From NCBI GenBank assembly GCA_030844895.1, contig CM061227.1, forward strand, positions 109,856,238 through 109,920,237: 64,000 nucleotides of DNA, read 5' to 3'. This document shows, one piece after another, positions 11,777 to 23,066 of this stretch (the first letter of the stretch is position 1; the number at the start of each line of letters is the position of its first letter). The translations under genes and the position numbers were made by a program. Source of the DNA: Ambrosia x helenae. Its lineage: Eukaryota > Streptophyta > Magnoliopsida > Asterales > Asteraceae. The notes beneath the pieces are model-generated. The model was given only the letters and a program-made list of their open reading frames with translations. It did not search any database and was not told where the DNA came from.

Positions 11777-12671
11777 TTGTTTAGTGGTTGCAAAGCTCAT
11801 TTTGGTTGCGCATTAGCTCGTTTGTCTGAAAGAGCGGCACGTAAATGCTTATATAAGTTTTGCAAACGTGTTGTCAAGATGTACAACAAAAAATATTTGC
11901 GAAAACCAAACTCAAGTGATGTTCAAAAATTTTATGAGTTCCACCATGAAAGACATGGTTTTCCAGGAATGCTCGGAAGCATCGATTGCATGCATTGGCA
12001 ATGGGCAAATTGCCTTAATGCATGGTGTGGCCAGTTTTATAGAGGCAATCAAGGCCATCCAACAGTAATCATAAAGGCTGTTGCGTCACAAGATTTATGA
12101 ATTTGGCATGCTTTTTTTTTTGGTATTCCCGGATTGAATAGCGACATTAATGTCATTAATCAATCATTGGTTTTTGAGTATGTTGTAAAAGGAACCGGTC
12201 CAGATACAAGATTTGCAGTTTCGGGGTGGAGTACATGCGCGGCCGCGCGGGTATTATTTTGCTGATAGAATATACCAACCTACTCTACACTCGTTAAAAC
12301 TGTTCAGCACCATCCCGACGAAAAAAGAAAGAAATTTGCTAGGTATCAAGAATTGGCGCGAAAGGAAATTGAACGAGTATTTGGGGTTCTACAAGGAAAA
12401 TGGCACGTCATCGCAAACCCGACACGCGCTTTCACACCCAAAAAAACTATGTTATTGTATGTATGCTTGGATCTTGCTGCATAACATGATTATTGAAGAC
12501 GAAGGCCGAGCTATTTATGAGTACGACGAAAACGTGATGGAGGAGAATACTATTCCGGTTAGCCTAGAGCAGCAAGAGTTAAACGAATTCTCGTTACGTA
12601 ACGAGCACATACATCATCATCTTCAAGCCGATTTGATTGAATACATTTGGAACAATGGACGCGACGACTAG
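11777..12671 (+). pseudogene. PIF/Harbinger transposase pseudogene, truncated and frameshifted
   Basis: The translation parallels the intact transposase at 6716-8097 from about its residue 145: HERHGFPGMLGSIDCMHW matches that protein's first catalytic block. A TGA at 12098-12100 ends the first frame. A T-run follows, and the match resumes in other frames through GYYFADRIYQPTLHS and HNMIIEDEGRAIYEYDEN to the C-terminus at 12671. The N-terminal third is missing, and frames change at least twice more between about 12180 and 12420. Sequence differences from the first copy are many, so this is a separate, older lineage rather than a local duplicate. No terminal inverted repeats were found. Confidence 0.88.
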
Positions 12672-12818
12672 TACTCTTTAATTTTAAACGTTATGTTATG
12701 TTGTATTTTATGTTATGAAATGTTGTATTTTTTTTCTAACTTGATGTTTTTTTATTGTAATTTTAGTATTTATTTTAACATTATATTGTTTATTTGTTAC
12801 TTTTAATTATAAGTAAAA

Positions 12819-13976
12819 CTAGTGGGTTAGCCCGCGCAATGCAGCGGGTGTCACCCAGTTTCCTTTGAAGATCCAACCCAACTTAAAATGGGTCCTATCC
12901 TAGCTCGAAAGGCAAATTTCCATTTTAAAGTTTCCTAAAATGAATGTCAATCGCATATGACCTAGTAAACCGTTCAAAGAAGAAACACGTGCTAGTATAT
13001 CAAATAATAACTTGGGTTTGATTGTATGTCAAAATGGGTTATTGGTTTGACTTATCATAGTGTATTAAGTTTGATCTTAACTTTTGTATATTTTAACAAC
13101 AATGTAATTAAATCATAAAAACATGTCAGGATGTTTTAGGCAATAAGCTAGAACTTTTCTTTAAAGACCAAAACATTTTATTCACACCCAAATAAAAGTT
13201 ACAGTATCTTCGTAGCCAATGGCTAGCCCAACCACCCCCCAACATGGATACATACTTATCCCTAATTCTTTTACATAAAAGTAAAATACAAGCATGTATT
13301 AATCACGGTTAACCAAGCCCCTACTTCTAAAAAAACCCTAAAACATGTCACCAGTAAAAAAGAAAAAGAAAAAACCTACCCACTTTGAGCTTATACCAGA
13401 AGTCCAAATCTGTATGACTCATCCAGTTTTTCACATCTAGTATGTGTGTGTGAGATAAGCACCTCTAAGGTGTGGTCTTAAAAATGACATAAAAAAAGTT
13501 ACTCACTGCCCCCCAAAACTAAAACCGAGTCCCTACTAAAAAAAACAAAAACAAGCCCCTTTGTATTACCAAATGGACATGTTTCCAAATGTCCAAATCT
13601 GTATATATGGATCATAAATTTAAAGATGTTAACATCAAATAATAATATTGAAAGTATAGAGCATTCATTGAAGGAGGTTAGAATTATTAGTAACTTCGAA
13701 AGCTTAACACATTCAACATTCAATTGAGTGTTTATGAAAGAATGTTACATTTTGAGAGATATATGAAGTATGTATTATACACTTATACCTTTCAAAAAAA
13801 TTGTATTATACACTTATACAATTGGCATGAAAGGTTGTACAAGAGGGGCATAAAAAGAAGAAAATGACAAAAAATTAGAGATTTATGAAGGGGCCTTTGG
13901 ACTCCATCTTAAAAGTTAGATGAAATTACCTTAGTGGACATACTTCCTCCTTAATAAGGTAATAGAGAAATAGAGA
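12819..13976 (-). mobile_element. Non-autonomous Helitron, 1.16 kb
   Basis: Minus-strand start TCTCTATTTCTCTATTACC at 13976. The 3' end has the hairpin CCCGCTGCATTGCGCGGG followed by CTAACCCACTAG, ending at 12819. It is flanked by A (12818) and T (13977). No coding capacity is seen; short frames at 13499-13723 have no domain. The 3' end resembles that of the Helitron at 2632. Confidence 0.75.
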
Positions 13977-14770
13977 TTAATATTAAAAAAATTAATTAAA
14001 TGATAATAAATGCAAGAGACATAAACGGTGTAGTGTCTCCACACACTTGCATGTCCCAAAAATAAGAACATGAGTCTTGTCCTAGATGACATTGAGATAT
14101 GACTTTTTTCATGTCTCTACACCCACTAACCTCATATAAACTTTTTTTAATCGAAAAATAGCTAATTAAAAGGTATCGATAACATAATTTTGAAACAATA
14201 ATAAATGTCGTGAACAGAGACTTCATTTGAAGATCGGGGAACGTGATTGGTTACTTAATTTGACTATGATATAATGTTCAAAACGATGGGTGCAGGACCA
14301 AATTTCATATTTGCTATTGGTTCTTCATCCCCATACCCTGGCGACACACAACTAGTTTTCCTTGTTGAAGGAGCATTGATACTTTTCAAAAGGGAGGTGC
14401 TATTAAAAACCCCCACTTCTATTCCCACCTTCTTTAAAGCGTCTCACTTTGGTCAAAGCGAGGCGCTTTGTTTACTTTTTTAACTATCTCGGTCCGAGGT
14501 AAGTTATTCTGATTTGAAACCAGGCGTCTCGCTTAGGCCTAAGCGAGGCGCTTGGAATCCAGATTTTTTTTTGGTAAATTTTGTGTTTTGGTGGTTTGAA
14601 TAGGTTTTTTATTTTATTTTTTTTAATTTTTTAATATAATTATTGTAAAAAAATTATAAAAATTAAAAAACAAAATAATAACTTACCTCGACATTTAAGC
14701 CGAAGACACTTTCCATCCAACACAGGGTTCACTAACAATGGTGTGGTCTACCTTTTTGCTTATGATCTAA
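13977..14770. other. AT-rich intergenic DNA with a GAGGCGC palindromic patch
   Basis: 14440-14560 contains GTCAAAGCGAGGCGCTTTG and GCTTAGGCCTAAGCGAGGCG, inverted copies around AGGCCT, typical of fold-back MITE remnants. Clear ends were not found. The rest is AT-rich and featureless. Confidence 0.4.
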
Positions 14771-15393
14771 CACCAAATCTCATTATCTGTCAACGATGAA
14801 GGCAACCTGAAAACAACCGGATGGTTGGTAGCTATAGGTAAGAACATTGTGGATGAGGATTGTTTATCTTCCCATTGATTTCAAGTATGTTGTCTTCATC
14901 GTTGACAGATATCTCTCTGACAACAACTGAAGGCAACCTGCAACTAGGTGATGGCCATACCGACGTGAGGGTAGTCCATTGGTATTAATGGCAAAGTGAT
15001 TTGTAAGGGAAGAAGAAGAGAATGTTATATATGTTTACCTTCCCATAGAAACTCTGAAGACCTTAACGGAGGTTTGCCAGAGGGTCATTGGTCGTTTCCA
15101 ACCCCTAATACACATTCATCAAAGGATATTCATGTGAGAATGGATAGTACAAAATTCTTTTGACAAACGTCTGCCTGATATCCAGCTGCTGGAATTATTT
15201 ACCTTCCCATTGATTTCAAGTATGTTTACCTTCCCATGGAAACTCTGAAGACCTTTTCGGAGGTTTGCCAGAGGGTCATTGGTCTTCAGAGTTTCCAACC
15301 CCTAATACATTCATCAAAGGATATTCATGTGAGAATGATTTCGTACAAGATTCCTATGCAAGCAAGTCAAATTCAGTTGTTGGACCAACTTGA

Positions 15394-15527
15394 GATATGA
15401 GTTTGATTAGCTTGAATCTCTCTGATCCATGGTATCCACTAACCGTAGCGACCGCGTGTCATAGATCCTTTGAAAGTGGATACCATGGATCAGAGAGATT
15501 TAAGCTAATCAAACTCATATCTCAAGC
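15394..15527. repeat. Inverted repeat, arms about 45-50 bp
   Basis: The left arm contains TTTGATTAGCTTGAATCTCT and CTGATCCATGGTATCCACT. The right arm is nearly its exact reverse complement, ending in TAAGCTAATCAAACTCATAT. A third copy of the arm lies at about 16995-17038. Confidence 0.85.
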
Positions 15528-16637
15528 TGGTGCAAGTTATGAAATGACACATGCAAAATGTAATGTCATGCACAATATGTACTCACAGTGACATCGAACA
15601 CTTTATATGAGTAAAACGATCGTTTTACAGTGCCGAAAACGACTATCGTCACTCTGTATGGGTGGCTTCTTAGCGCCGATCCTACTGTCGATTTCTTTCC
15701 ACAACCATTGCTCCAACATAACTTATTAGTTTCAGGTTTATAACAATCTCACTCTCTCTCCCTTCGTTCTTCTCTAACCTAGTATCTTCTTCCCGAACTT
15801 CAACACCATGAACCCTAATCTTCTAACCTTCATAACTTACTCAAATATTAACTATGGTGATTCATAAGCTGGGATTATGAGAAACAAGTGTGGTGATAAC
15901 ACACTTGGATTGGATGAGATATTGAGTTTCTAAATCATTGTCTATGATATTGTAGGAAAATGGTACAATCTGATGATTAACCATGTGGACTTACCTAAAG
16001 AAGGACTTGTGCTATTTCTTTTCAAACCTCTTTGTTAGAGGGTCACTATTCATATACCATTGTTGTTAGATGTTCATGTGAGAATGCATAGTACAACATT
16101 AAAGAAGGACTTGTGCTATTTCTTTTCAAACCCATCCATCGTATACCTAACACACTACAATTATTCACTATTTTATACATACAACACACCTTCATCGTTG
16201 ACCGTACTGTTCTTCTTGATCTTGATCTTCACACTTGCTTTTGACAAACGTCTGGCTGACCTGAAGTTCCTTTGCAACCAGGTAGAAAGGAACTAGGTTG
16301 CAAATATAAAAATCCATCACATCACGATTTTCGGCGTCGTAAAGCGATCGTTACTGTAATGATCAGAAACATTCCAAATAACTGTAATGATCGCTACGGT
16401 TGCCTTCATCGTTGACCGATATCTCTCCGATAACAACCCTTGTTTGATTATACTTTTTATGTATGAATAGTGACCCTCTGGCAAAACTACTTCTGTTTTG
16501 AATTTGTTGCTTCCATAGAGAAGTTATCAATCTCACTGTAATGATCAGGAACATTCCAAATAACTGTATAATTTCAGCTTTTGTTTAACTATTTTAGCAA
16601 CTTCCATAGAGAAGTTATCAATCTCACTGTCCAACTG

Positions 16638-16905
16638 AATTCATCTTCCTTATCTTAAAACCCTTGACATCGCTGTTTGATTATACTCGTGTTCAGCCTT
16701 TATCAGGTTGCTTTCATCGTTGACCGATATCTCTCCGATAACAACTGAATTCATCTTCCTTGTCTTAAAACCCTTGACATCGCTGTTTGATTATACTCGT
16801 GTTCAGCCTTTATTAGGTTGCCTTCATCGTTGACCGATATCTCTCCGATAACAACTGAATTCATCTTTCTTGTCTTATAACCCTTGACATCGCTGTTTGA
16901 TTATA
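16638..16905 (+). repeat. Tandem repeat, period about 110 bp, 2.4 copies
   Basis: The unit runs from CTGAATTCATCTTCCTTATC through AACCCTTGACATCGCTGTTT and TTCAGCCTTTATCAGGTTGC to CCGATAACAA. Copies start near 16638, 16745 and 16855; the third is cut short after TTGATTATACTCGT. Confidence 0.85.
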
Positions 16906-17175
16906 CTCGTAATGATAGTCGTTTTCGGCGTCGTAAAGCGATCGTTACTGTAATGATTAGAAAAATTCCAAATAACTGTAATGATCGCTACGGTTAGTGG
17001 ATACCATGGATCAGAGAGATTCAAGCTAATCAAACTCAGGGCAACCCTTGTTTGATTATACTCGTGTAAAGCCTTTATCAGGTTCTTTTGGCCACATGTA
17101 AAGAAAGGTTATAAATGTTCATGTCGTTTCAGGTTGCCTTCATCGTTGACCGATATCTCTCCGATAACAACTGAA

Positions 17176-17610
17176 TTTTACTTGCTTGCCTGAAAAGTTG
17201 TACTGGTTAGCAAGAGAAATCAACAGTCGGATCGACTGTTGATTGGTATATAGAGAGCAAACCGACGATCATTCAAAATTTAAAGTAACCGCTAACCTCT
17301 GCGCCATCATTGACTACAACAAACCGACGATCTTCCTCCACGGCACTCCTAATGGGCCTCTCTTTATTTCACGGTACGATTTGTGTTTTTGTTGCTTTTT
17401 AAATAATAAGTTTTATGTTTATCAAACCTAACGTCTGAGCAATGATTTATTATTATTAATTTATTTATTGTTATTTTATTTCTGTTTTGAGGGTGTAATG
17501 ATGATGATGGTTATGATTTGACAAACGAGGGTGTAAAATTAATTTCGTCTTCAAGACTCCTATGAGTCAACAAAGATTGACTTTTTTGAGCATTAACCAT
17601 GACTATATTA

Positions 17611-17657
<47 letters not shown>

Positions 17658-18080
17658 TTGTAACTTAGTTCCTTTGTTTTATTATTATAATAATTTATTA
17701 TTATCAAGAATCGGAAATTAGTAACACGATTTATGAAAGTACGATTTATGAAAGTATCAAGAATCGGGAATTAGTAAAATGATCGGTGACTTCTGAAAAC
17801 CACAAACGATCAATTAACCAATTACAAAACGCGTCAAACAGAGACCGGAAGTCTAGCATGTCGATTAGACATGCAAAAATCGTGTTTAGAAAAAATATGG
17901 GTATCGAATGTATAGTCGGAGCACCAAGTAGAATAATTCACGAAAGTTGAACAAACTTGGATGTTTCAACCAAAACATACAAACGAGCAATAAACGACCC
18001 GTAACACCTCAAACGAATTTTGTTGTATTGGGAACAACTAAAAACAATTTAAAATGAATTAAAATTAATTTTTAATCAAT
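17176..18080. other. Intergenic DNA, no supported gene
   Basis: A 62-residue open frame at 17243-17431 has no recognisable domain. An (ATT)n run lies at 17612-17655. The rest is AT-rich and unremarkable. Confidence 0.4.
17612..17655. repeat. (ATT)n microsatellite
   Basis: Fourteen or so ATT units in an AT-rich background. Confidence 0.95.
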
Positions 18081-18135
18081 AACAACTATTTAAAATGAAT
18101 TAAAACAAGTTAAGTTTTTTTTTTAAAAAGAGGCC
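18081..18135 (+). repeat. 55-bp direct repeat, left copy (partner 32291-32345)
   Basis: Begins AACAACTATTTAAAATGAAT and ends in an A/T run then AGGCC. The same 55 bp, with small differences in the T/A run, recurs at 32291-32345. The pair brackets the whole composite retroelement block. Confidence 0.9.
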
Positions 18136-18185
18136 AAAGCGCTTTGGCCTTTTTTAAAAAAAAAAAAAATTAACTTGTTTTAATT
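18098..18185. repeat. Near-perfect palindrome, arms about 44 bp
   Basis: Centre at GCCAAAGC/GCTTTGGC (18140/18141). The left arm carries AATTAAAACAAGTTAAG and a T-run then A-run; the right arm carries the mirror T/A runs and TTAACTTGTTTTAATT. It overlaps the left 55-bp repeat, so the right arm is an inverted copy of most of that repeat. Confidence 0.9.
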
Positions 18186-18190
18186 ACAAG

Positions 18191-18580
18191 TCCTAATCGC
18201 CTATATATAGGCAATTAGAGCCCTATTCACCTCAACTACTAGCAAATACAATCCTAAATGCCACTTCTACTAGTGATTACAATCCTAAATGCTAGTTTGA
18301 TTTCCTAATCGCGTGTAATGCTGCTGTATGTATATTTTAACATCCCGAAACACGGATTGACACCTAGAAACATGTTAGGAACCCCAGGACATGTCTAATG
18401 ACTTGGTAACACGTGTTAGGACTGTGTTATGCGTTAATTAACTATTATGTTAGATTAGGTGAACTCTTGCGCGCATTAAGTGTTTAATTGCATATATTGC
18501 ATTATATCTTGCTTTCGGCTAACATGTGAGATGTCGGGTCACCAATGGGATGTCAGGCCTTGTCTGGTGTAGTCGGTTAC
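18191..18580 (+). repeat. Inverted fragment of the Tekay-type LTR
   Basis: This is the reverse complement of about 26046-26441 inside the neighbouring LTR, sharing for example TAACATCCCGAAACACGGAT and CACCAATGGGATGTC. It ends exactly where the next LTR begins (18581). The likely origin is an older LTR of the same family into which the Tekay element inserted in opposite orientation. Confidence 0.85.
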
Positions 18581-20577
18581 TGTCACACCCTCAAATTCCA
18601 CGTGCGGGGTTTTACCGCGAGGCGCGTGACAAACCAGGATCTAAGTCAACGGTCACAATAAACGACACTATATGATACGTAAAATGAAATAAACAACCAT
18701 CAAGTTTTCATAAATCCATTCGCTGCGGAAGCGTAACTTTATTACAACCCAAAATGCAAAAGTACGTAAGTCTGAAAAAGATAAGACAATGCATATGAAT
18801 CCTAGACGCCGTGTGACTCTGTGCGCCTATGATAAGCTGCTACCTCAACGACCTGAGACAAACATGCTAAAAACGTCAGCAATTAATGCCAGTGAGTTCA
18901 CAGGTTTTATATTAAATGTTTAAGTAATGAAAGCCATCATGTTATCACTATGTCAGAAATGATAACGTTAGCTAGATGCATGAGTTATACTACTACGACC
19001 GGAAACCATTACAGACAACGAAATATGATTTTGCCCGAAATGATTTAGCTTATGACCGAGACAATATGTGTAACACCCCAACCGATGGCGGAAACATCGG
19101 GGCGTCACGAATGAATGATTGTTCAGTAGCTCATGGTGAATAATAAATTTCATTAAATGATTTAAATGAGTTACATACAATTGTTCTAGAATTTGTACAT
19201 CAAATTGAATAAAACTATACACGTATCTTCAAGCATCAATTCAAATCTTCAAGCAAATAGAACCTGAAACATGTTAAGTTGAAAATGTTTTGGGTCAACA
19301 AAAGTTGGTGAGAATTACATAGGTTTTTGATAATTGAGTAAAAATGATGTGCAATTCATGTGTCATGTCAATCTAGTCCATATGTGAGAACATACTAGAA
19401 ATAAATCGAGTGCATAATCAACCCTGATGACTGTTATAAAATGATACATACCATACGCTCATGGTCCAATTGAATATGTTATACGATAACAAACACCCAC
19501 GCTACCTTTGTAGGAGGCACGTATCCGGGTGGGATTGTCAGTCCAATAGATCTATCAATGTTTACCGCCGGCTTGTACGGAGTTAATGATTATGTTAGAA
19601 TGGTGCTTACTCTAATCATGCTCAAGACATAATGCAACATAGAAAACACATAGACACATTGATGATTGAATTGCATAAAATGATGTTGTAACATGTTTCA
19701 CCCCAGAAATGGTGATAAATAGAAAAAGGGGCTATGTAAAACTCACCTTGGTAAAATGTTATATCTGTTGAGAAATGTGTTGACCAAATGTATCAAGTAT
19801 CACCCTAAAATGAGGTAATAAATATGTCTAAGTCTATCAAGTCTACAAATGTATAAGTTCTAGGGCTTCGAATTGGGGATAATTGCTCGTTTGATTAATA
19901 TTAAAAATATTCGCCAATTGAGAGAAATTTAGTAAATAAATACTAAAAATCTTTTTATAAATGTTAAATCTAAAATAGTCACAAGAATGTGTTTAAAGTA
20001 CAAAAATAATTTTTATAAAAATTATTTTCTTTAAAATAGAATATTAATTCTATTTATAACAAATAGTCAAAATTTAATCTTAATATCTAAAAATATTAAA
20101 ATTAAAGAATTATAGATTTAAAATTTATATTTCTGTTCTAAATGATCAGAAATAATTTGTATAAAATTTTGGTGCAAAAATAATGAAAATTGAATTTATT
20201 ATGATTTAATTATGATTAAATCTAACAAAAATTGATTAAAAATATAAAATAAATGATTTTACTGAATTAAAAATTATTTCAGTAAAGTTTAATGTTATAA
20301 AAACTTAGGATAATTTTTGTGGAAATTAATAAGATCGTTTTGATATGTTTATAGATTTTTATAAATAAAATAGAATAAACTTGATTTATTTATTATATAT
20401 AATAAACAAATAAATTTTTGAAAACTAAAAATTGGGTGTTGAACTTTTTCATCAGGTTAACATAATATAATTTTTGTAGAATTTATAAAAGGGTTTTGGT
20501 ATTTTAAAATGAATTTTAAAGATATAAATGAATATATATATATATATATAAGTTAAGCCTAAAAAAAATGATGCTAG

Positions 20578-20650
20578 TGGGACTCGAACCTGGCCATCTG
20601 GCCGGTTCATGTCTTTGTGAAAGGAAGCCAACCAACTGATCTGTTGATCA
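20578..20650 (-). other. tRNA-like (SINE-type) module in subfamily B LTR
   Basis: The minus strand reads GATCAGTTGGTTGGCTTCC, resembling a pol III A box, and about 40 nt later GGTTCGAGTCCCACTAGC, a near-consensus B box. There is no complete cloverleaf, so it is tRNA-derived rather than a tRNA gene. A copy lies in the other LTR near 24586-24652. Confidence 0.6.
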
Positions 20651-20752
20651 GTTGGTGTTGAATATTGTTTCGAGATAATTAAATACACATAGTAGCAGAT
20701 CCCATTATCCCCAAATCAAAAGTTACAAGCCCTAGATTATCCAATCAAGCGA

Positions 20753-20799
20753 TTCACACATCAATAACCTGATTAATCTTAGGGTTTATGATGTGTGAA
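20753..20799 (-). other. Conserved hairpin in subfamily B LTR
   Basis: TTCACACATCAATAACC pairs with GGGTTTATGATGTGTGAA around a GATTAAT-containing loop, with two internal mismatches. The matching position in the other subfamily (51943-51987) has a perfect stem. The second LTR copy is at 24750-24796. Confidence 0.8.
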
Positions 20800-21269
20800 T
20801 GCCGATAATCAAAACCCACAAAAAAAATGTGACTTACAATGCCGATTCGTATACGATTGGCCGGTCAAAGATAATAGTCAACTGTGTAATCGTGAGGCAC
20901 AAATCAGAGTGTTTTGAAGACAATTGGGGGTTGAGAAAAGATTATGAGCGAGTTGTGAAGGATCTCAGATCATCAATTTATAGTGTAATAGCTTCAGTCA
21001 TCGAATTGGCAAGTGTTGACCCACATTGAAGTCCATACGCGTTTTATGACTAATTGATTAACAATCAATTGATAATTAACGTGTTTTCCTAGTCAGAAGG
21101 GCCGAAGATTATGATGCCGTGTTAATCTAGTCAAAAGCGCGTCAATTATGTAAATTGAATTTGGTCAAAAAGCTTCCATATATGCTGCAGTGCTGTTCGT
21201 GAATGAAGGAGGGAAAAAGAACAGCAGCAATATGATGTTAAATATTATTTGAGTTGGATTAGAAACATG

Positions 21270-21340
21270 AAGTGTGTGTGGAGCAGGTGGTGTAAACGTT
21301 GGTGTGTGTATGAGAGGTCCCCGGTTCGAAACCCGGCTGA
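21270..21340 (+). other. tRNA-like module, opposite orientation, subfamily B LTR
   Basis: CCGGTTCGAAACCCGG at 21321-21336 is a T-arm-like stem-loop containing a B box. Upstream GGAGCAGGTGGTGTAAACG could be a degenerate A box. Repeated at about 25317-25332 in the other LTR. Confidence 0.5.
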
Positions 21341-21662
21341 GACACTCTCTTTTCTTTTTTTTTTTTTTTAAACTGATAAGGGGGTTTGGGCTTGGTTTGG
21401 GCCGGGTAAACAACTGCTGGGTCAGGTGGGCCGATTCTTGGGCTGGGTTAAGAAATTCAACAAACAAATATTGCATTAAGATTAATATTATCATTTATTA
21501 TTATTATTATTATTATTATAAACATTTATATATATATATATATAAATATATATATATAAATTATGAGTTAGGATAATGGAGACTTAGGCACGTTTGTATA
21601 AAACGTAACGAGAATAGGGGCGTTTATATTAAAATTTGGGGAAAAATTTTCGCGATGTTACA

Positions 21663-23066
21663 GTCTCCCCTACTTTTAGGAACTTCGTCCCGAAGTTAAG
21701 AGAAAACCAGGGTTGAAGGGGGTTGGATAAAAATTAGGACGAGTGTGACTTGAAGAATTTTATGTTAGGGTGTGACAATGAATAGAGTAACCTGTCTCGG
21801 ATAGCGTGGATAGGAGGCGTGTTACGTGTGAGTTGATTTACTAAATGAACTACTAGATATCTAGAGTTTACATTTGGTTAACTACCGAAAATCTTGATAG
21901 AATTCCACACCACCTTAACGTACCTGTAAATTCACGATTGCGTTCCGGACCGTAATCACTAATTTACCTTACATTAGGGTTTTGCGTCCTTCTATGACTC
22001 TCCGATTGTTGAGCAGGTCTGATAGTCTCCACCAGTCGTTGAGCAGGTGGTAGGGCCTCTCCCGACTGTTGGAAAGACATGATGACCTCTACCAATCGTT
22101 AAGTAGGTGTTTGGTAGTCAACTAATTGTTGTACAAGTAAGCAAGTATGATTATAGATATAGCAATTAGTTCACATTCAAACAAGTATGCACACAGATGT
22201 TATGATAATACTTGAATTTATTACTTGAATCAAAAGCGTCATTACATAGAATTAAAAGTAAACAATATTTAAATGGTGGGACTTGCTGTTAAGTAGCTGG
22301 AGGGTCTTGGTCTTGGTTTAGTTTAGGGCATCGGTTACGGTAGTGATAGCATAATTACCAGGACGATTGGGATTAGTAACCTGAGCAGGGTTGTGAATAA
22401 TCGCAACCAGTTGGACATCAACACCTTTGTTGTTTCTGTTGTTGTTATGGTTGGTGTTGTTGTTGTTACTTTCCTCTTGGTTTTCACCACTGTTATTGCG
22501 AGTGCTGTGACGTGGAGACATGATCTGTAGGGGACACAATGAAAGTTCAATGTGGCATGAAATGAATGAGGTGATATAAGGAATGTAATCATTTATTCAT
22601 TAATTAAAACGAATAAACGAAAACGTTGACTTATCAAAGACTCCAGATTCTAATAACATATGAAGACATGCTTTAGCCTATAAGTGAACACTCATCCCGA
22701 GAATTCCCAGGTAGGCATCCGGGTCCCTCGTCTGATTGGGATATATGCGCAATGCCAGCCTAGACAGAAGACTCAGAATACAGGCGTTCACCCTTCCAGA
22801 TTGCACGTGTTCGTTATTAAGATCTAGAACTTCGGCGAGATCTCAAGGGGGTTCAGGTTAAACCCGAGGAATTTGTCCTATTAGTCTAAGAGTAGATCCA
22901 CTGACGAAGAGCAACCTTCTCGTAGGAATGAAAGTAGGGATAAGAAGTAGGAGTGAGATAGAGAATAGCAAGCAAAAGAAGCAAGTACTTGTTAAATCCT
23001 ATGGTTATAGACTAGATTATTTTTCTAATAACCTAATTCCCTATAACCATGGCTCTGATACCAATC
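21663..23066 (-). other. Internal region of subfamily B element with PBS, gag-start relic and purine tract
   Basis: On the minus strand the region opens GATTGGTATCAGAGCC, a primer-binding site complementary to initiator tRNA-Met, two bases after the LTR. At about 22521 a frame starts MSPRHSTRNNSG, is Asn-rich and stops after 67 residues; its position suggests the relic of a gag start. 21990-22110 has repeated CCAGTCGTTGAGCAGGTGG-type words also found in the tandem element. The region ends AGTAGGGGAGAC, the polypurine tract, before the 3' LTR. Confidence 0.8.

Larger units (their letters stand above)
14771..17175. repeat. Scrambled mosaic of short duplicated blocks, both orientations
   Basis: A block built on GCCTTCATCGTTGACCGATA with TCTCTCCGATAACAACTGAA recurs near 14775 (inverted), 14895, 16395, 16705, 16818 and 17132. 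Other blocks recur separately: TTCCCATGGAAACTCTGAAG-type at 15043 and 15231, TTTGCCAGAGGGTCATTGGT at 15074 and 15265, GATCGCTACGGTTAGTGGAT-type at 16984 and inverted near 15440. Open frames here are short and no protein family is recognisable. Confidence 0.8.
19069..21662 (-). repeat. Subfamily B 3' LTR, 2594 bp
   Basis: On the minus strand it runs from TGTAACATCGCG to ...TTGGGGTGTTACA. It contains two tRNA-like modules (21270-21340 and 20578-20650) and a hairpin (20753-20799) described separately. Confidence 0.93.
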
